This document shows, in pieces, positions 15,741 to 23,870 of a stretch of DNA of 45,148 bases. The position numbers and the translations under genes are program-made. Source of the DNA: Haloarculaceae archaeon (GTDB taxonomy: Archaea; Halobacteriota; Halobacteria; Halobacteriales; Haloarculaceae); the NCBI GenBank assembly GCA_007122455.1, contig SKTU01000113.1, positions 1 through 45,148 of the forward strand, read 5' to 3'. Under the pieces are notes generated by a model, which was not told the origin of the DNA, made no database searches, and was given only the letters and a program-made list of their open reading frames with translations. Positions within the stretch are counted from its first letter, which is position 1. Every line of letters begins with the position of its first letter.

Positions 15741-16978
15741 GAACGGACACCTCCGAAGGTACCGTCATCGAGCACCTCTTTTCGCCGGTCGACCTCCCCG
15801 ATGTCCTCGTAGGTGACTGGCCCCTCGACCTGCTCGGCTTCCTCGGAGGGTTCGTTGCCGACGTAGACGACGTTCGGGTCGGTTCCGAACTCCTCGAGCA
15901 ATCTGAACGTCGAAACGGTGTTCGTCGGCCGGTTCGGGTACGTGTCGAGATCGTTCGGCTGTTCGTTCCTGACGCGCTCGAGGTGCTGTTGGGGGTCGTC
16001 GTCCGGATCGTTCATGTCCCCGAAGTGGATCGCGTCCATCGCGCACGCCTGCTCGCAGGCGGTCGTTCCCACCTGCTCTTCGCCCATCTTTCCGTCCTGA
16101 CGACTCGGGCACATCGTGCACTTCCCCATTACGCCCTTCGGCGGTCGACTGTCGACGCGACGATCCCGTTCGTCGTAGACGTGGTTCTCGTCGAGCTCCG
16201 ATCCCGGCGTGTCGGGCTCTCCCCACTGGAAGTAGTTGACCCCGTACGGGCAGGCGACCTGACAGTACCGACAACCGATGCAGACGTCGTAGTCCGTGAG
16301 GACGAGTCCGTCCTTGCTTCGGGTGTGTCGGGCCGTCGTCGGACAGACCTTCTCACAGGGCGCGTTCGTGCAGTGCTGGCAGGGTCTGACGAGGAAGTTC
16401 TGCGTCTCCTGGTTCGGCTCTTCGTACGTGAAGACGTACATCCAGTTGGCGCCCGTCGAGGTGTTGTTCTCCTGTTGACAGGCGGTGACGCAGGCGAGAC
16501 AGCCGTCACATTTGTTGAGATCGATGACCATCCCCCACTGGGTTCCGTCGTCGTCTTCGCTTCCGGTCGGCGTCGCCGCGGCGGCTTCCTCGCTCGCTTC
16601 CTTCGTCGCCGCGGCGCCGAGTCCGAGAAACGCCGCCCCGGCCCCGAACTTCTTCAGCAGCTCGCGACGATCGACGTCGTCGGCAGTCTCCGCGTCGGCC
16701 AATCGCTGGAGGAGCCCTGGGCCGTCGTGACCGCGCATCGCTTCGACGACACCCTCCTCGGTACCCACGGGCCGGTCGTCGACGCCGAACTCCTCGACGA
16801 CTGCGCCGTGGTACCGCTCGTAGAACTCCGCCTCCGAGAGATCTCCGGCGACGAGCCGCTGGGCGTCCTTCGCCATCTCCAGGCCGAGTTCCGTGTCGTA
16901 CTCCGTCTCCTCGAGGACCGATTCCATCTCGGCTTCCCACTCGTCGGTGTGGAGTTCTTCGAGCGGATCGTCGCTCAT
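15737..16978 (-). CDS. Tat-type 4x[4Fe-4S] ferredoxin subunit (DmsB/NrfC/ActB2-like)
   Basis: 413 residues. Sixteen cluster cysteines are visible in four groups: CDGCLACVTAC, CQHCTNAPCEKVC, CIGCRYCQVAC and CTMC...ACEQAC, the standard set for four cubanes in DMSO-reductase-type electron-transfer subunits. A twin-arginine sequence DRRELLKKFGAGAAFLGLGAAA lies at residues 103-125, preceded by ~100 acidic residues containing LGLEMAKDAQRLVAGDLSEAEFYERYHGAVVEEFG. A Tat signal that far from the N-terminus is odd. The gene heads an operon with NrfD, a small membrane subunit and probably mrp. No molybdopterin catalytic subunit is in the window. A regulon site (17019-17030) lies 40 bp before the ATG. 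Reaction and substrate are unknown. Confidence 0.88.
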   Translation of the reverse strand: MSDDPLEELHTDEWEAEMESVLEETEYDTELGLEMAKDAQRLVAGDLSEAEFYERYHGAVVEEFGVDDRPVGTEEGVVEAMRGHDGPGLLQRLADAETADDVDRRELLKKFGAGAAFLGLGAAATKEASEEAAAATPTGSEDDDGTQWGMVIDLNKCDGCLACVTACQQENNTSTGANWMYVFTYEEPNQETQNFLVRPCQHCTNAPCEKVCPTTARHTRSKDGLVLTDYDVCIGCRYCQVACPYGVNYFQWGEPDTPGSELDENHVYDERDRRVDSRPPKGVMGKCTMCPSRQDGKMGEEQVGTTACEQACAMDAIHFGDMNDPDDDPQQHLERVRNEQPNDLDTYPNRPTNTVSTFRLLEEFGTDPNVVYVGNEPSEEAEQVEGPVTYEDIGEVDRRKEVLDDGTFGGVRS

Positions 16979-17018
16979 CCGCTCACCTCCCGTCCGTTCC
17001 GTCTCACGTCTCGACTGT

Positions 17019-17030
17019 CGAACATCTTTC
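17019..17030 (-). promoter_or_regulatory. CGAACAT-type regulon site before the FeS/NrfD operon
   Basis: Plus-strand text CGAACATCTTTC, ten of twelve bases as in CGAACATNTTCG, ends 40 bp before the ATG at 16978 on the minus strand. The spacing equals that of other sites in the window. Confidence 0.6.
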
Positions 17031-17103
17031 AGAGCCTCGCCTCCGAGTTCTCGCCGGATCCACCTAGTAGGTCGTGCTGTGTCTCACTCTCTGAGATCGG
17101 TGA

Positions 17104-17115
17104 CGAACATGTTCG
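17104..17115. promoter_or_regulatory. Perfect palindromic copy of the regulon site, partner gene unclear
   Basis: CGAACATGTTCG, a perfect 12-bp palindrome, lies in the divergent region between the FeS/NrfD operon and the DUF2249 gene. It is 84 bp from the plus-strand start and 125 bp from the minus-strand start, too far for the usual 37-40 bp, and overlaps a second GTTCGAAC palindrome. It could be an auxiliary binding site. Confidence 0.6.
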
Positions 17116-17147
17116 AACGGCGAACCGTCTGGAGAGTTCGTCGGTGT

Positions 17148-17159
17148 CGAACATCATCG
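17148..17159 (+). promoter_or_regulatory. CGAACAT-type regulon site before the first DUF2249 gene
   Basis: CGAACATCATCG followed by GGGAAA; it ends 40 bp before the ATG at 17200. The trailing GGGAAA is shared with the sites at 17723, 36958 and 39806 and may be the BRE/TATA-side part of the promoter. Confidence 0.7.
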
Positions 17160-17199
17160 GGGAAACGCCGAACCCGGTACCACCCGACCGTTCAACCGT

Positions 17200-17466
17200 A
17201 TGGCTACTGATTCAGACGCCCGTCGCGTGCTGGACGTCCGAACGCTCGAGGAGCCACCGTTCGGACCGATCATGGAAGAGCTCGACGCGCTGTCGGAGGA
17301 CGAATCGCTCGTCGTCGTCAACAGCTTCGAACCGGAACCGCTCTACGGCGTGCTCGAAGCGCGTGGGTTCAGCTACGAGACGCTCCGGGTCGACGACGAC
17401 GAGTGGCGGATTCACGTCGTTCACGCGGAAGCCGATCGTGCTCCGCGTTCGGGGGGTCCCGCGTGA
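17200..17466 (+). CDS. DUF2249 protein (TusA-like fold)
   Basis: 88 residues: RRVLDVRTLEEPPFGPIMEELDALSEDESLVVVNSFEPEPLYGVLEARGFSYETLRVDDDEWRIHV in outline, which carries the DUF2249 signatures (LDVR.L.PP..., the E.L..L...E.L.V.N..EP.PL......G). The family has a TusA-like two-layer fold; it lacks a catalytic Cys here. DUF2249 genes are frequently found beside nitric-oxide reductase, hemerythrin or denitrification genes, but the reaction is unknown. Preceded by a regulon site at 17148; the stop overlaps the next DUF2249 gene (GTGA), so they form a pair. Confidence 0.88.
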   Translation: MATDSDARRVLDVRTLEEPPFGPIMEELDALSEDESLVVVNSFEPEPLYGVLEARGFSYETLRVDDDEWRIHVVHAEADRAPRSGGPA

Positions 17467-17702
17467 CGGACGATGCCGTGACCCTCGACGTGCGGGACGT
17501 TCCGCCGCCACAACGGCATCCGAAGATCCACGACGCCTTTGCCGGCCTGGAGTCGGGAGGGACGCTCCTCGTCGTCAACGACCACGAGCCGAAGCCGCTC
17601 TACTACGAGTTCGTAGCGGAGATCGACGCGTTCGACGCGGAAGGGTACACGGTCGAACGAACTGGTCCCGAGGAGTTCGTCGCCGCGTTCCCGAAGCGGT
17701 AG
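17463..17702 (+). CDS. Second DUF2249 protein
   Basis: 79 residues from a GTG at 17463 that overlaps the TGA of the preceding DUF2249 gene; upstream in-frame codons give a Ser/Arg-rich shadow. It reads TLDVRDVPPPQRHPKIHDAFAGLESGGTLLVVNDHEPKPLYYEF, the DUF2249 core with the LDVR-PPP-RH signature and NDHEPKPL motif; the conserved HEPKPL His is kept here but replaced by Phe in the upstream copy. The two proteins may form a heterodimer. The ~70-bp gap to the Htur_1727-like gene contains its own regulon site. Confidence 0.88.
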   Translation: MTDDAVTLDVRDVPPPQRHPKIHDAFAGLESGGTLLVVNDHEPKPLYYEFVAEIDAFDAEGYTVERTGPEEFVAAFPKR

Positions 17703-17722
17703 CGATACTGCCGGGCGAGTGA

Positions 17723-17734
17723 CGAACATCTTCG
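17723..17734 (+). promoter_or_regulatory. CGAACAT-type regulon site before the Htur_1727-like gene
   Basis: CGAACATCTTCG followed directly by GGAAAAA; it ends 37 bp before the ATG at 17772. Confidence 0.7.
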
Positions 17735-17771
17735 GGAAAAATCGTTCGAGCGGTCGGGGCGATCGGTTGGC

Positions 17772-18068
17772 ATGGTCGAGCGACCGCAGCGACGACGAAC
17801 CGGTGACCACGAGCGCGCACCGAACGGCATCGAGTGGGAGCTGTTCGTCAGGGAGTCCGCGTCGGATCCGCTCCGACACGTCGGGAGCGTTCGCGCCCAC
17901 GACGTCGAGGAGGCGTACGAACTGGGGACGAGACTCTTCGCGTGGTATGCGGACGATCTGTGGATCTGTCCCGCCGATTCGGTCACACGGTATTCGACGC
18001 ACGACCTCGACGCGAGCGCTACGGCTGCAGACATCGCGGTGGAGGGGGAGCCGCGCGCTCACGAATGA
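17772..18068 (+). CDS. Htur_1727-like, radical-SAM-partnered candidate protein (PaaB-like)
   Basis: 98 residues: EWELFVRESASDPLRHVGSVRAHDVEEAYELGTRLFAWYADDLWICPADSVTRYSTHDL in outline. This agrees with the haloarchaeal family I know as Htur_1727, described as a radical-SAM-partnered candidate RiPP, and is also reminiscent of PaaB of phenylacetyl-CoA oxygenase (E-V-F-x-x-.. HVGS...A). It has a single Cys, in WICPAD. The presence of a TIGR04053-type radical SAM/SPASM enzyme under the same promoter signature at 39425 fits a functional link though 21 kb away. Whether it is modified or acts as a scaffold is not known. A regulon site lies 37 bp before its ATG. Confidence 0.7.
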   Translation: MVERPQRRRTGDHERAPNGIEWELFVRESASDPLRHVGSVRAHDVEEAYELGTRLFAWYADDLWICPADSVTRYSTHDLDASATAADIAVEGEPRAHE

Positions 18069-18080
18069 CGTGGCGTCTTC

Positions 18081-18749
18081 TCAGGCGGGATCCATCGGGG
18101 GAGGCGACGCCGATTCGAGACCGCTCTCGTGCTCGTAGAACTGCTCGATGATCGCGCTCTCGATGCGGTGGAGCATCTCGCTGCAGGTCGATTTCGCGAT
18201 CCCGAACTCCTCCGCGAGTTCGGTCAGCGAACAGTTCCGCGGGACGTCGTAGTAGCCGTGCTCGATCGCTGCCGCGAGCAGCTCGCGTTGTCTATCCGAG
18301 AGGAGCCGGTCGCGGTCGGCGCCGTCCCGAACGGATTCGAGCGTGTAGGCGAGGCCGAACCGATCGAGCTGCTCGCCGAGCTCGGAGAGCTTCTCGTGGG
18401 GCAGGAGGAGCTCGACGGTCGCGACGCTGTCCTCGATGACGACCGGCGGTTCGATCGGCACGCCGGAGGCACGTGCCGAAAACAGCAGCAGCGGTGCCGT
18501 CGTCTCGATCTGCGTGACGACTCGAGAGGACTCGTGGTGGAGCGGCTCCACCGAACTGAGTGCTTCGTGATCGACCATCGACTCGAGGACCGGAACGAGA
18601 TCCGGAGCGGTCAGTTCGACGAGTGCGAATCCGACGTCTTCCCCGGGGATTGCCGCGAGAACGCGGAACGTCGCCTCGGGGAACTCGCTCGATACGTCAC
18701 CGATCCACGTTCTGTCGGGTAACGTGATTTTGAGGCGTGCGTGTGGCAT
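18081..18749 (-). CDS. HTH-10 (bacterio-opsin-activator-like) regulator, DmsR/NarO type
   Basis: 222 residues from the ATG at 18749. The first ~150 residues are a sensor/dimerisation region typical of the DmsR/NarO branch (MPHARLKITLPDRTWIGDVS..., FPEATFRVLAAIPGEDVGFALVEL). The C-terminal HTH-10 domain is clear: LSDRQRELLAAAIEHGYYDVPRNCSLTELAEEFGIAKSTCSEMLHRIE. Its only two cysteines are in the HTH, so it has no N-terminal Cys cluster of the kind described for NarO and probably does not bind an Fe-S cluster itself. It is divergent from a copper ATPase that carries a regulon site. It is the best candidate in the window for the protein that reads CGAACATNNTCG; this is inference. Confidence 0.88.
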   Translation of the reverse strand: MPHARLKITLPDRTWIGDVSSEFPEATFRVLAAIPGEDVGFALVELTAPDLVPVLESMVDHEALSSVEPLHHESSRVVTQIETTAPLLLFSARASGVPIEPPVVIEDSVATVELLLPHEKLSELGEQLDRFGLAYTLESVRDGADRDRLLSDRQRELLAAAIEHGYYDVPRNCSLTELAEEFGIAKSTCSEMLHRIESAIIEQFYEHESGLESASPPPMDPA

Positions 18750-18861
18750 CAGTTGCTCCCGTTTGTTCGCAACGGAACGTTCGCCTCGATCGGGAAAAGC
18801 CCCCTCGGCGGGTCCCAACATCTGGGATTTCGACCCGTTCGGGGCGCTACCGACGGCGGAG

Positions 18862-18873
18862 TGAACATGTTCG
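18862..18873 (+). promoter_or_regulatory. CGAACAT-type regulon site before the first copper ATPase
   Basis: TGAACATGTTCG ends 38 bp before the ATG at 18912. An in-frame ATG at 18867 lies inside the site, which argues that 18912 is the real start. Confidence 0.7.
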
Positions 18874-18911
18874 GACGTACGACTTGGGATCTCCTGGCCC
18901 AACTTCGACCG

Positions 18912-21344
18912 ATGAGCATCTGTCGTCTCTGCGATCTTCCGACCCCGGAGCCGCCGGTGACCGCTCACGGTGTCGAGGGAACGTTCTGCTGCCGCGGCTG
19001 TCTGAACGTCGCCGACGCGCTCGACGGCGTCGAGGCGGTCGAGGTGGACGCCGAGGCGTCGACACCGATCCCGCGGGAGATCCCTGACGACGCCGCGGAA
19101 ACCTTCCTGGCCGTCGATGGGATGCACTGCACGACGTGCGAGCTGTTCCTCGGTCTCCGCGCCGACGGGATCGACGGCGTCCTCGCAGTCGATGCGAACT
19201 ACGCGACCGAAACGGCGCGGGTCGTCTACGAACCGGATTCGATCGAGGAGAGCCAGCTCCCGGAACTGCTCTCGGGCCACGGCTATACGGTACGAAAGCG
19301 GACTGCCGACTCGAACGGTGACGACCCGGCGGCGATCCGACAGCGCGATACCGCCCAGCGGCTCGTCGCCGGCGGGTTCTTCGCCATGCTCGTCATGCCG
19401 TGGTATCTGTTCTACCTCTACCCGAGCTACGTCGGTATCGAGACGGGGATCCTCGACGTCGACGCGACGACCGCGGTCGGTGTCTATCTGCCGCTCGTGA
19501 TGCTCGGTCTGTTGACGTCCGTCGTCCTCTTTTATACCGGTTATCCGGTTCTGCGGGGTGCGTGGGTCAGCGTCCGAACGCGACAGCCGAACATGGATCT
19601 GCTCGTCTCGATCGCCGCAGTATCCGCGTACGGCTACAGCACGGTGGCGCTGGCGACCGGCAGCACGCACCTGTATTACGACGTCAGCGTCGCGGTGATC
19701 ATGGTCGTCACGCTCGGTCGATACTACGAGGGGAAGATCCGGTCGGAGGCGACCGGCTTGCTCTCGTCGCTGACGACCGCGCGCGTTCGAAGCGCGACGA
19801 GACGAACCGACGACGGCAGGGAGACCGTTCCGGTCGAGGAGCTCGAAGCCGGGGACCGAGTCGTGGTGACGCCGGGCGAGCGGATCCCCGTCGACGGGAT
19901 TGTCGTGGAGGGTGTCGCCGACGTCGACGAGTCGATTCTCACCGGTGAGTCGGTTCCAGTGACCAAACGTCCCGGAGAGACGGTGATCGGCGGTGCAGTC
20001 ACCACCGACGCGGCGCTGATCGTCGAGGTCGGGCCGAACGCCGAGAGCACGGTCGATCGAATCGCCACGATGCTGTGGGGAATCCAGAGCGACTCGCCGA
20101 GCGTCCAGCGGTTCGTCGACGCGCTCGCGACGGTCTTCGTTCCAGTCGTGTTGACGCTCGGCGTCGTCGTCACCGCGTGGCAGTTCGCCACGGGTGGGAC
20201 GGTCGCCGCCGCGCTACTCGCCGGGCTGACGGTGTTGGTCGTCTCCTGTCCGTGTGCGATGGGGCTCGCGACGCCGCTCGCGATCTCGGGGGGACTTCGC
20301 GACGCGCTCCGCCGCGGAATCGTCGTCGCGAACGACTCCGTCTTCGAGATCGCGCCCGACGCGGAGACGATCGTCTTCGACAAGACCGGGACGATCACCA
20401 CCGGTGATATGCGTGTCACTGAAACGTTCGGTGACGAGCGGGCGCTCCGGTTGGCGGCGGCGGTCGAGCGGCGCTCGGATCACCCCGTCGCCGATGCGAT
20501 CCTCGACGCTGTCGGGTCGGCCGTCGATTCCGACGCCGTCGCCGACGGCGGTGCCGTGGTCCCCTACGGGACCGACGGGATCGATTCCTCGGAGCCGCTA
20601 CCCGAGATGACCGATTTCTCTCGACATCCAGGAGAGGGTGTCTCCGGAAGCGTCGACGGAAGAGTGATCGTCGTCGGGACTCCCGACCTCGTTCGGCGTC
20701 AGGTCGGGGCGATCCCCGATCGGCTCGTGGCGGCGATACGTCGAATCGAACGGGATGGCGGCCTTCCGGTCGTCGTCGGGTGGGGCGATCGAGGGCGGGG
20801 CGTGATCGCCGTGGCCGATCGGGAGCGCGAGGAGTGGGAGACGGCCGTCGAGGCGTTCGCCGATCGAGACGTCGTCGTGTTGACCGGCGATTCGGGGCCG
20901 CGCGTCGATCGATATCGGAACCATCCCTCGATCGACGAGCTGTTCGCCGGCGTCCCGCCGGAGGGGAAGGCCGAAACCGTGCGCCGGTTGGCCGCGACGT
21001 CGACGACGGTAATGGTCGGTGACGGGACGAACGACGCGCCGGCGCTGGCCGCGGCCGATCTCGGTATCGCGATGGGTGACGGCACGGCCCGGGCCGCCGA
21101 CGCGGCCGACGTCGTCGTTCTCGAGAGCGATCTCACGGCACTCGAGGACGTCTTCGATCTCGCCAGCGGGACGCGTCGACGGATTCGAGAGAACGTCGGA
21201 TGGGCCCTCCTCTACAACGCCGTCGCGATCCCGCTCGCCGTCGTTGGCCTCATCAACCCGCTGTTCGCCGCCGTCGCGATGGCCGCCAGCAGCCTCATCG
21301 TCGTCTCGAACTCGAGACGGCCGGTCGTTCGCGTCTCGGAGTAG
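18912..21344 (+). CDS. Copper-type P1B ATPase (FixI/CtpA-like)
   Basis: 810 residues from the ATG at 18912, placed by the promoter site at 18862. N-terminus: a five-Cys metal-binding module (C4, C7, C26, C27, C30), then an HMA domain with GMHCTTC (Cys73, Cys76), eight membrane helices, TGES, the membrane metal site SCPCAMGLATP, the phosphorylated Asp in DKTGTITTG, and GDGTNDAPALAAADLGIAMGDGT. CPC and the extra N-terminal Cys module are typical of FixI/CcoI-type pumps that export Cu(I) for oxidase assembly rather than for detoxification. It lies divergent from the HTH-10 regulator and has a paralogue at 26691. With the oxidase and NO-reductase-like genes, it probably feeds copper to CuA/CuB sites. 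Confidence 0.92.
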   Translation: MSICRLCDLPTPEPPVTAHGVEGTFCCRGCLNVADALDGVEAVEVDAEASTPIPREIPDDAAETFLAVDGMHCTTCELFLGLRADGIDGVLAVDANYATETARVVYEPDSIEESQLPELLSGHGYTVRKRTADSNGDDPAAIRQRDTAQRLVAGGFFAMLVMPWYLFYLYPSYVGIETGILDVDATTAVGVYLPLVMLGLLTSVVLFYTGYPVLRGAWVSVRTRQPNMDLLVSIAAVSAYGYSTVALATGSTHLYYDVSVAVIMVVTLGRYYEGKIRSEATGLLSSLTTARVRSATRRTDDGRETVPVEELEAGDRVVVTPGERIPVDGIVVEGVADVDESILTGESVPVTKRPGETVIGGAVTTDAALIVEVGPNAESTVDRIATMLWGIQSDSPSVQRFVDALATVFVPVVLTLGVVVTAWQFATGGTVAAALLAGLTVLVVSCPCAMGLATPLAISGGLRDALRRGIVVANDSVFEIAPDAETIVFDKTGTITTGDMRVTETFGDERALRLAAAVERRSDHPVADAILDAVGSAVDSDAVADGGAVVPYGTDGIDSSEPLPEMTDFSRHPGEGVSGSVDGRVIVVGTPDLVRRQVGAIPDRLVAAIRRIERDGGLPVVVGWGDRGRGVIAVADREREEWETAVEAFADRDVVVLTGDSGPRVDRYRNHPSIDELFAGVPPEGKAETVRRLAATSTTVMVGDGTNDAPALAAADLGIAMGDGTARAADAADVVVLESDLTALEDVFDLASGTRRRIRENVGWALLYNAVAIPLAVVGLINPLFAAVAMAASSLIVVSNSRRPVVRVSE

Positions 21345-21351
21345 TCTCCCC

Positions 21352-22041
21352 TCACGCCGGGACTGACCGCACGTGGCGCTGGATCCGCTCGCCGCGTTCG
21401 TCCCGGAACTCGACGGTGAACTCCTTCCCGGTCCGCGTCTCCTCGAGGGCCTCAGTCTCGATTTCGAACCCGAACGGGGGTTCCTCGACGACTGCGATCG
21501 TTTCACCGCCGGTGGTCACGACGACGTGATCGATCCCTCGGGCGTTCTCGACGTGGCAGGCGACGAGCTCGTCATCGACATCGCAGACCAGGTCACCGCC
21601 GGCGCCGGCGTCGGCGCCGGACCCCGGGACCGTCGGCGAGAACTCCAACAGCATGATCCCCGGAGTGAGTGTCCCGAAGACGACGACGAGCGCGACGAAG
21701 ACGGTGAGGCTGATCTTGCTCGCGTGTCTGGCGAACGTCCGCGCCGTCCGACTCTCCGCGGTTCGGCGGAGTTTGATGGCCGTGGGGACGACGACGAAAT
21801 GCGTAAACGGTCCCCAGACGATCAACAGGAAGCCGTAGGCCATCGCGTAGTGGAGCGCGGTCCACTGCGGCTTGACGGAGAGCAGTACGGCGCCGCCGGT
21901 CCACGCAAAAAAGCCCAGGAAGAGGAGCGCTGCGCTCTTGAGCCACCGCCAGATCGGCGTGTTGGCGTAGTAGACGCTCAAGAAATCCCGCCAGGTCCGT
22001 CGAACGGCGCGTCGTATCGTGGGGATCAAATGGACATGCAT
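21352..22041 (-). CDS. Membrane protein of unknown function next to the CuA oxidase-like genes
   Basis: 229 residues with four transmembrane helices (WLKSAALLFLGFFAWTGGAVLLS, LHYAMAYGFLLIVWGPFTHFVVV, ISLTVFVALVVVFGTLTPGIMLL) and a C-terminal extracytoplasmic beta-rich segment with two cysteines (DLVCDVDDELVACHVENARGIDHVVV) ending in a FGFEIETEALEETRTGKEFTVEFRD stretch. His residues in helix two and a Cys pair could bind heme or copper, but nothing confirms this. It follows subunit I of the NO-reductase-like complex on the same strand after 97 bp, so an accessory or assembly role is plausible. I do not recognise the family. Confidence 0.7.
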   Translation of the reverse strand: MHVHLIPTIRRAVRRTWRDFLSVYYANTPIWRWLKSAALLFLGFFAWTGGAVLLSVKPQWTALHYAMAYGFLLIVWGPFTHFVVVPTAIKLRRTAESRTARTFARHASKISLTVFVALVVVFGTLTPGIMLLEFSPTVPGSGADAGAGGDLVCDVDDELVACHVENARGIDHVVVTTGGETIAVVEEPPFGFEIETEALEETRTGKEFTVEFRDERGERIQRHVRSVPA

Positions 22042-22138
22042 CGTCTCTCTGTTGAGGTATTCCGCATCGGCGAAACGAATCTCCGTGTCTCGGTTCGGGC
22101 GGTCGTCCGCCCGGTGATACTGAACCGCTCGCTGGGCG

Positions 22139-23869
22139 TCAGGCGCCGATCGACCACAGTTGCGTGAGCAGGAACCAGTTCAGGACGTAGAGCAGGACGA
22201 ACGTCGCCATGAACACGAGACAGAGGGTGAACGTCCCCCGCATGTCGGCGGCGTGAACCGAGTCGCCGCCGTCCGAGAGTACGCCGCCGTCGGGAACCAT
22301 TCCGCCGTCGTCGCCGCTCTCCAGGCGCCGCCCGAACAGCAGCGATCCCGCCGCCACCGCCAGAAACAACACGCCCGCCAGAATCGCCAGCACCGCAAAG
22401 ATACCGAACAGCGTCATCAGCGGCGCCGCCGCAGACAGACTGAACTCCGTCCCCGGAATGTTCCGAACTACGCTCGAAGTCCGACGCGGCACCCCGTAGA
22501 GGATTCCCACGTACATCATCATCAGCGTCGCGATCCCCATCGCTCCCGCGTAGAAATACGGCACCAGCGACGCCGCCCGTTCCGAGATGAATGCCCGACG
22601 AAACATCGTCTTGATCACGAAAAACAACAAGCCCATGAAGGCGAGCGTCGTCCCCAGCGCGACCGTTCCGTGGAAATGTCCGACCGTCGCGAACGTGTTG
22701 TGCCAGGTCATGTTGAGCTGGAGTTGACCCATCAGGACGCCGGTGATGCCGCCGACGAAGCCGAAGAGGATGATGCTGAAGATCGTCGCCGAAAACACCG
22801 GATTCCGCCACGGCGCCGACGTCAACCAGCCGAACAGCCCGCCGCCGAACCCCCGCTGGCGACGTCCCGCCTCCAATCCAGCTGGGATCGCGAAGGCGTG
22901 GATCATACTCGCAAACGCCGCCCCGTAAAAGGCATACGAGGTGTTGAAGATCCGCCAGCCGACCGACACGCCCGGATCGACCATCAGGTGGTGAGCCGCC
23001 CCGAGGTTGATGAAGAACAGATAGAGGATAAATGCCGATCGCGATACCTTCTCGGAGACCAAGACGGCGCCACCGACGACGTGGGTGAGGAAATACCACA
23101 CCGTGATCATCGCCAACAGGTTGATCTGCTGGGTCCCGTGACCGACGATCCAGTAGAGCTGCCGATAGATCCCGGTATTTATTGTCTCGATAAGTCCGAG
23201 TTGCCAGATCAGCGCGTATCCGAACGCGGCGATCCCACCGAGGATCGCCTCGACGGCGATGATGCTCGTGATGAACGCGCCGAAGACCACCAGCGGAAGC
23301 GTCTTGTCGGGCGCCCCGCGCTTTTCGAACCAGATCGTCGCCAAAAACGGCAGCGCGGCGATCGTCGCTCCGATCAGGAAGACGATCGCGCTCGCGTAGA
23401 ACTCCATCGGCACGTTGAGGGGAACGTACGCCGTCAAAAGCGGTGCCTCCTGGGATCCGGAGACCGTCCAGATGGAGTAGTTGACGCCGAGTGCGCCGGC
23501 GACCATGGTGATCCAGCCGGCTTTCGCGAGTTTCGTCAGCGGAAGCTTCCGACCGAGCACCATCGGGCCGCCGACGTAGAGGATCGCGATCTCCATGAAC
23601 ACCATCCAGAAGATGAGGATGTTCCAGGCGTGCATGCTGAGATGTCTGTAGTAGCCGTCCTCGGGGAGGAGGCCGATCAGTTCCCAGCGGGTCGTCGCGA
23701 CGGTGAACGCGAAAATTCCGCCGACGATCAGCGCGACGACGGCGGTGAGCCCGAACAGTTTGACGTGGGTTTCGACGGATCGGTGGACGTCGAGACCGGT
23801 GACCGAACAGCGACGAAACCCCTCCTCGTCGTAGTCGTTCTCGAAGAGCTGTCGGATCGTCGACACCAT
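22139..23869 (-). CDS. Heme-copper superfamily subunit I, probable eNOR-type NO reductase
   Basis: 576 residues, at least 12 membrane helices. The six conserved histidines are present: H80 (low-spin heme), H244 (helix VI), H293-H294 and H398/H400 (HFH). In oxygen reductases of the A and B types the residue four after the helix-VI His is the cross-linked Tyr (HPEVY, HAVVY; the ba3 gene of this window has H228/Y232). Here that position is Gln248 (GHGTQQ), so the Tyr is missing. NO reductases lack this Tyr, and a Gln-containing, CuA-linked family called eNOR has been described in archaea. The gene is in operon with a CuA subunit II and a small membrane peptide. NO reduction is inferred; oxygen reduction with another radical donor is not excluded. 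Confidence 0.85.
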   Translation of the reverse strand: MVSTIRQLFENDYDEEGFRRCSVTGLDVHRSVETHVKLFGLTAVVALIVGGIFAFTVATTRWELIGLLPEDGYYRHLSMHAWNILIFWMVFMEIAILYVGGPMVLGRKLPLTKLAKAGWITMVAGALGVNYSIWTVSGSQEAPLLTAYVPLNVPMEFYASAIVFLIGATIAALPFLATIWFEKRGAPDKTLPLVVFGAFITSIIAVEAILGGIAAFGYALIWQLGLIETINTGIYRQLYWIVGHGTQQINLLAMITVWYFLTHVVGGAVLVSEKVSRSAFILYLFFINLGAAHHLMVDPGVSVGWRIFNTSYAFYGAAFASMIHAFAIPAGLEAGRRQRGFGGGLFGWLTSAPWRNPVFSATIFSIILFGFVGGITGVLMGQLQLNMTWHNTFATVGHFHGTVALGTTLAFMGLLFFVIKTMFRRAFISERAASLVPYFYAGAMGIATLMMMYVGILYGVPRRTSSVVRNIPGTEFSLSAAAPLMTLFGIFAVLAILAGVLFLAVAAGSLLFGRRLESGDDGGMVPDGGVLSDGGDSVHAADMRGTFTLCLVFMATFVLLYVLNWFLLTQLWSIGA

Positions 23870-23870
23870 G

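Noticed and set aside
15983-17722. A 579-codon open frame on the plus strand, spanning the FeS gene and DUF2249 genes.
   Set aside because: It covers the ferredoxin antisense and a divergent promoter region with three regulon sites; low-complexity Arg/Ser tail. Not a gene.
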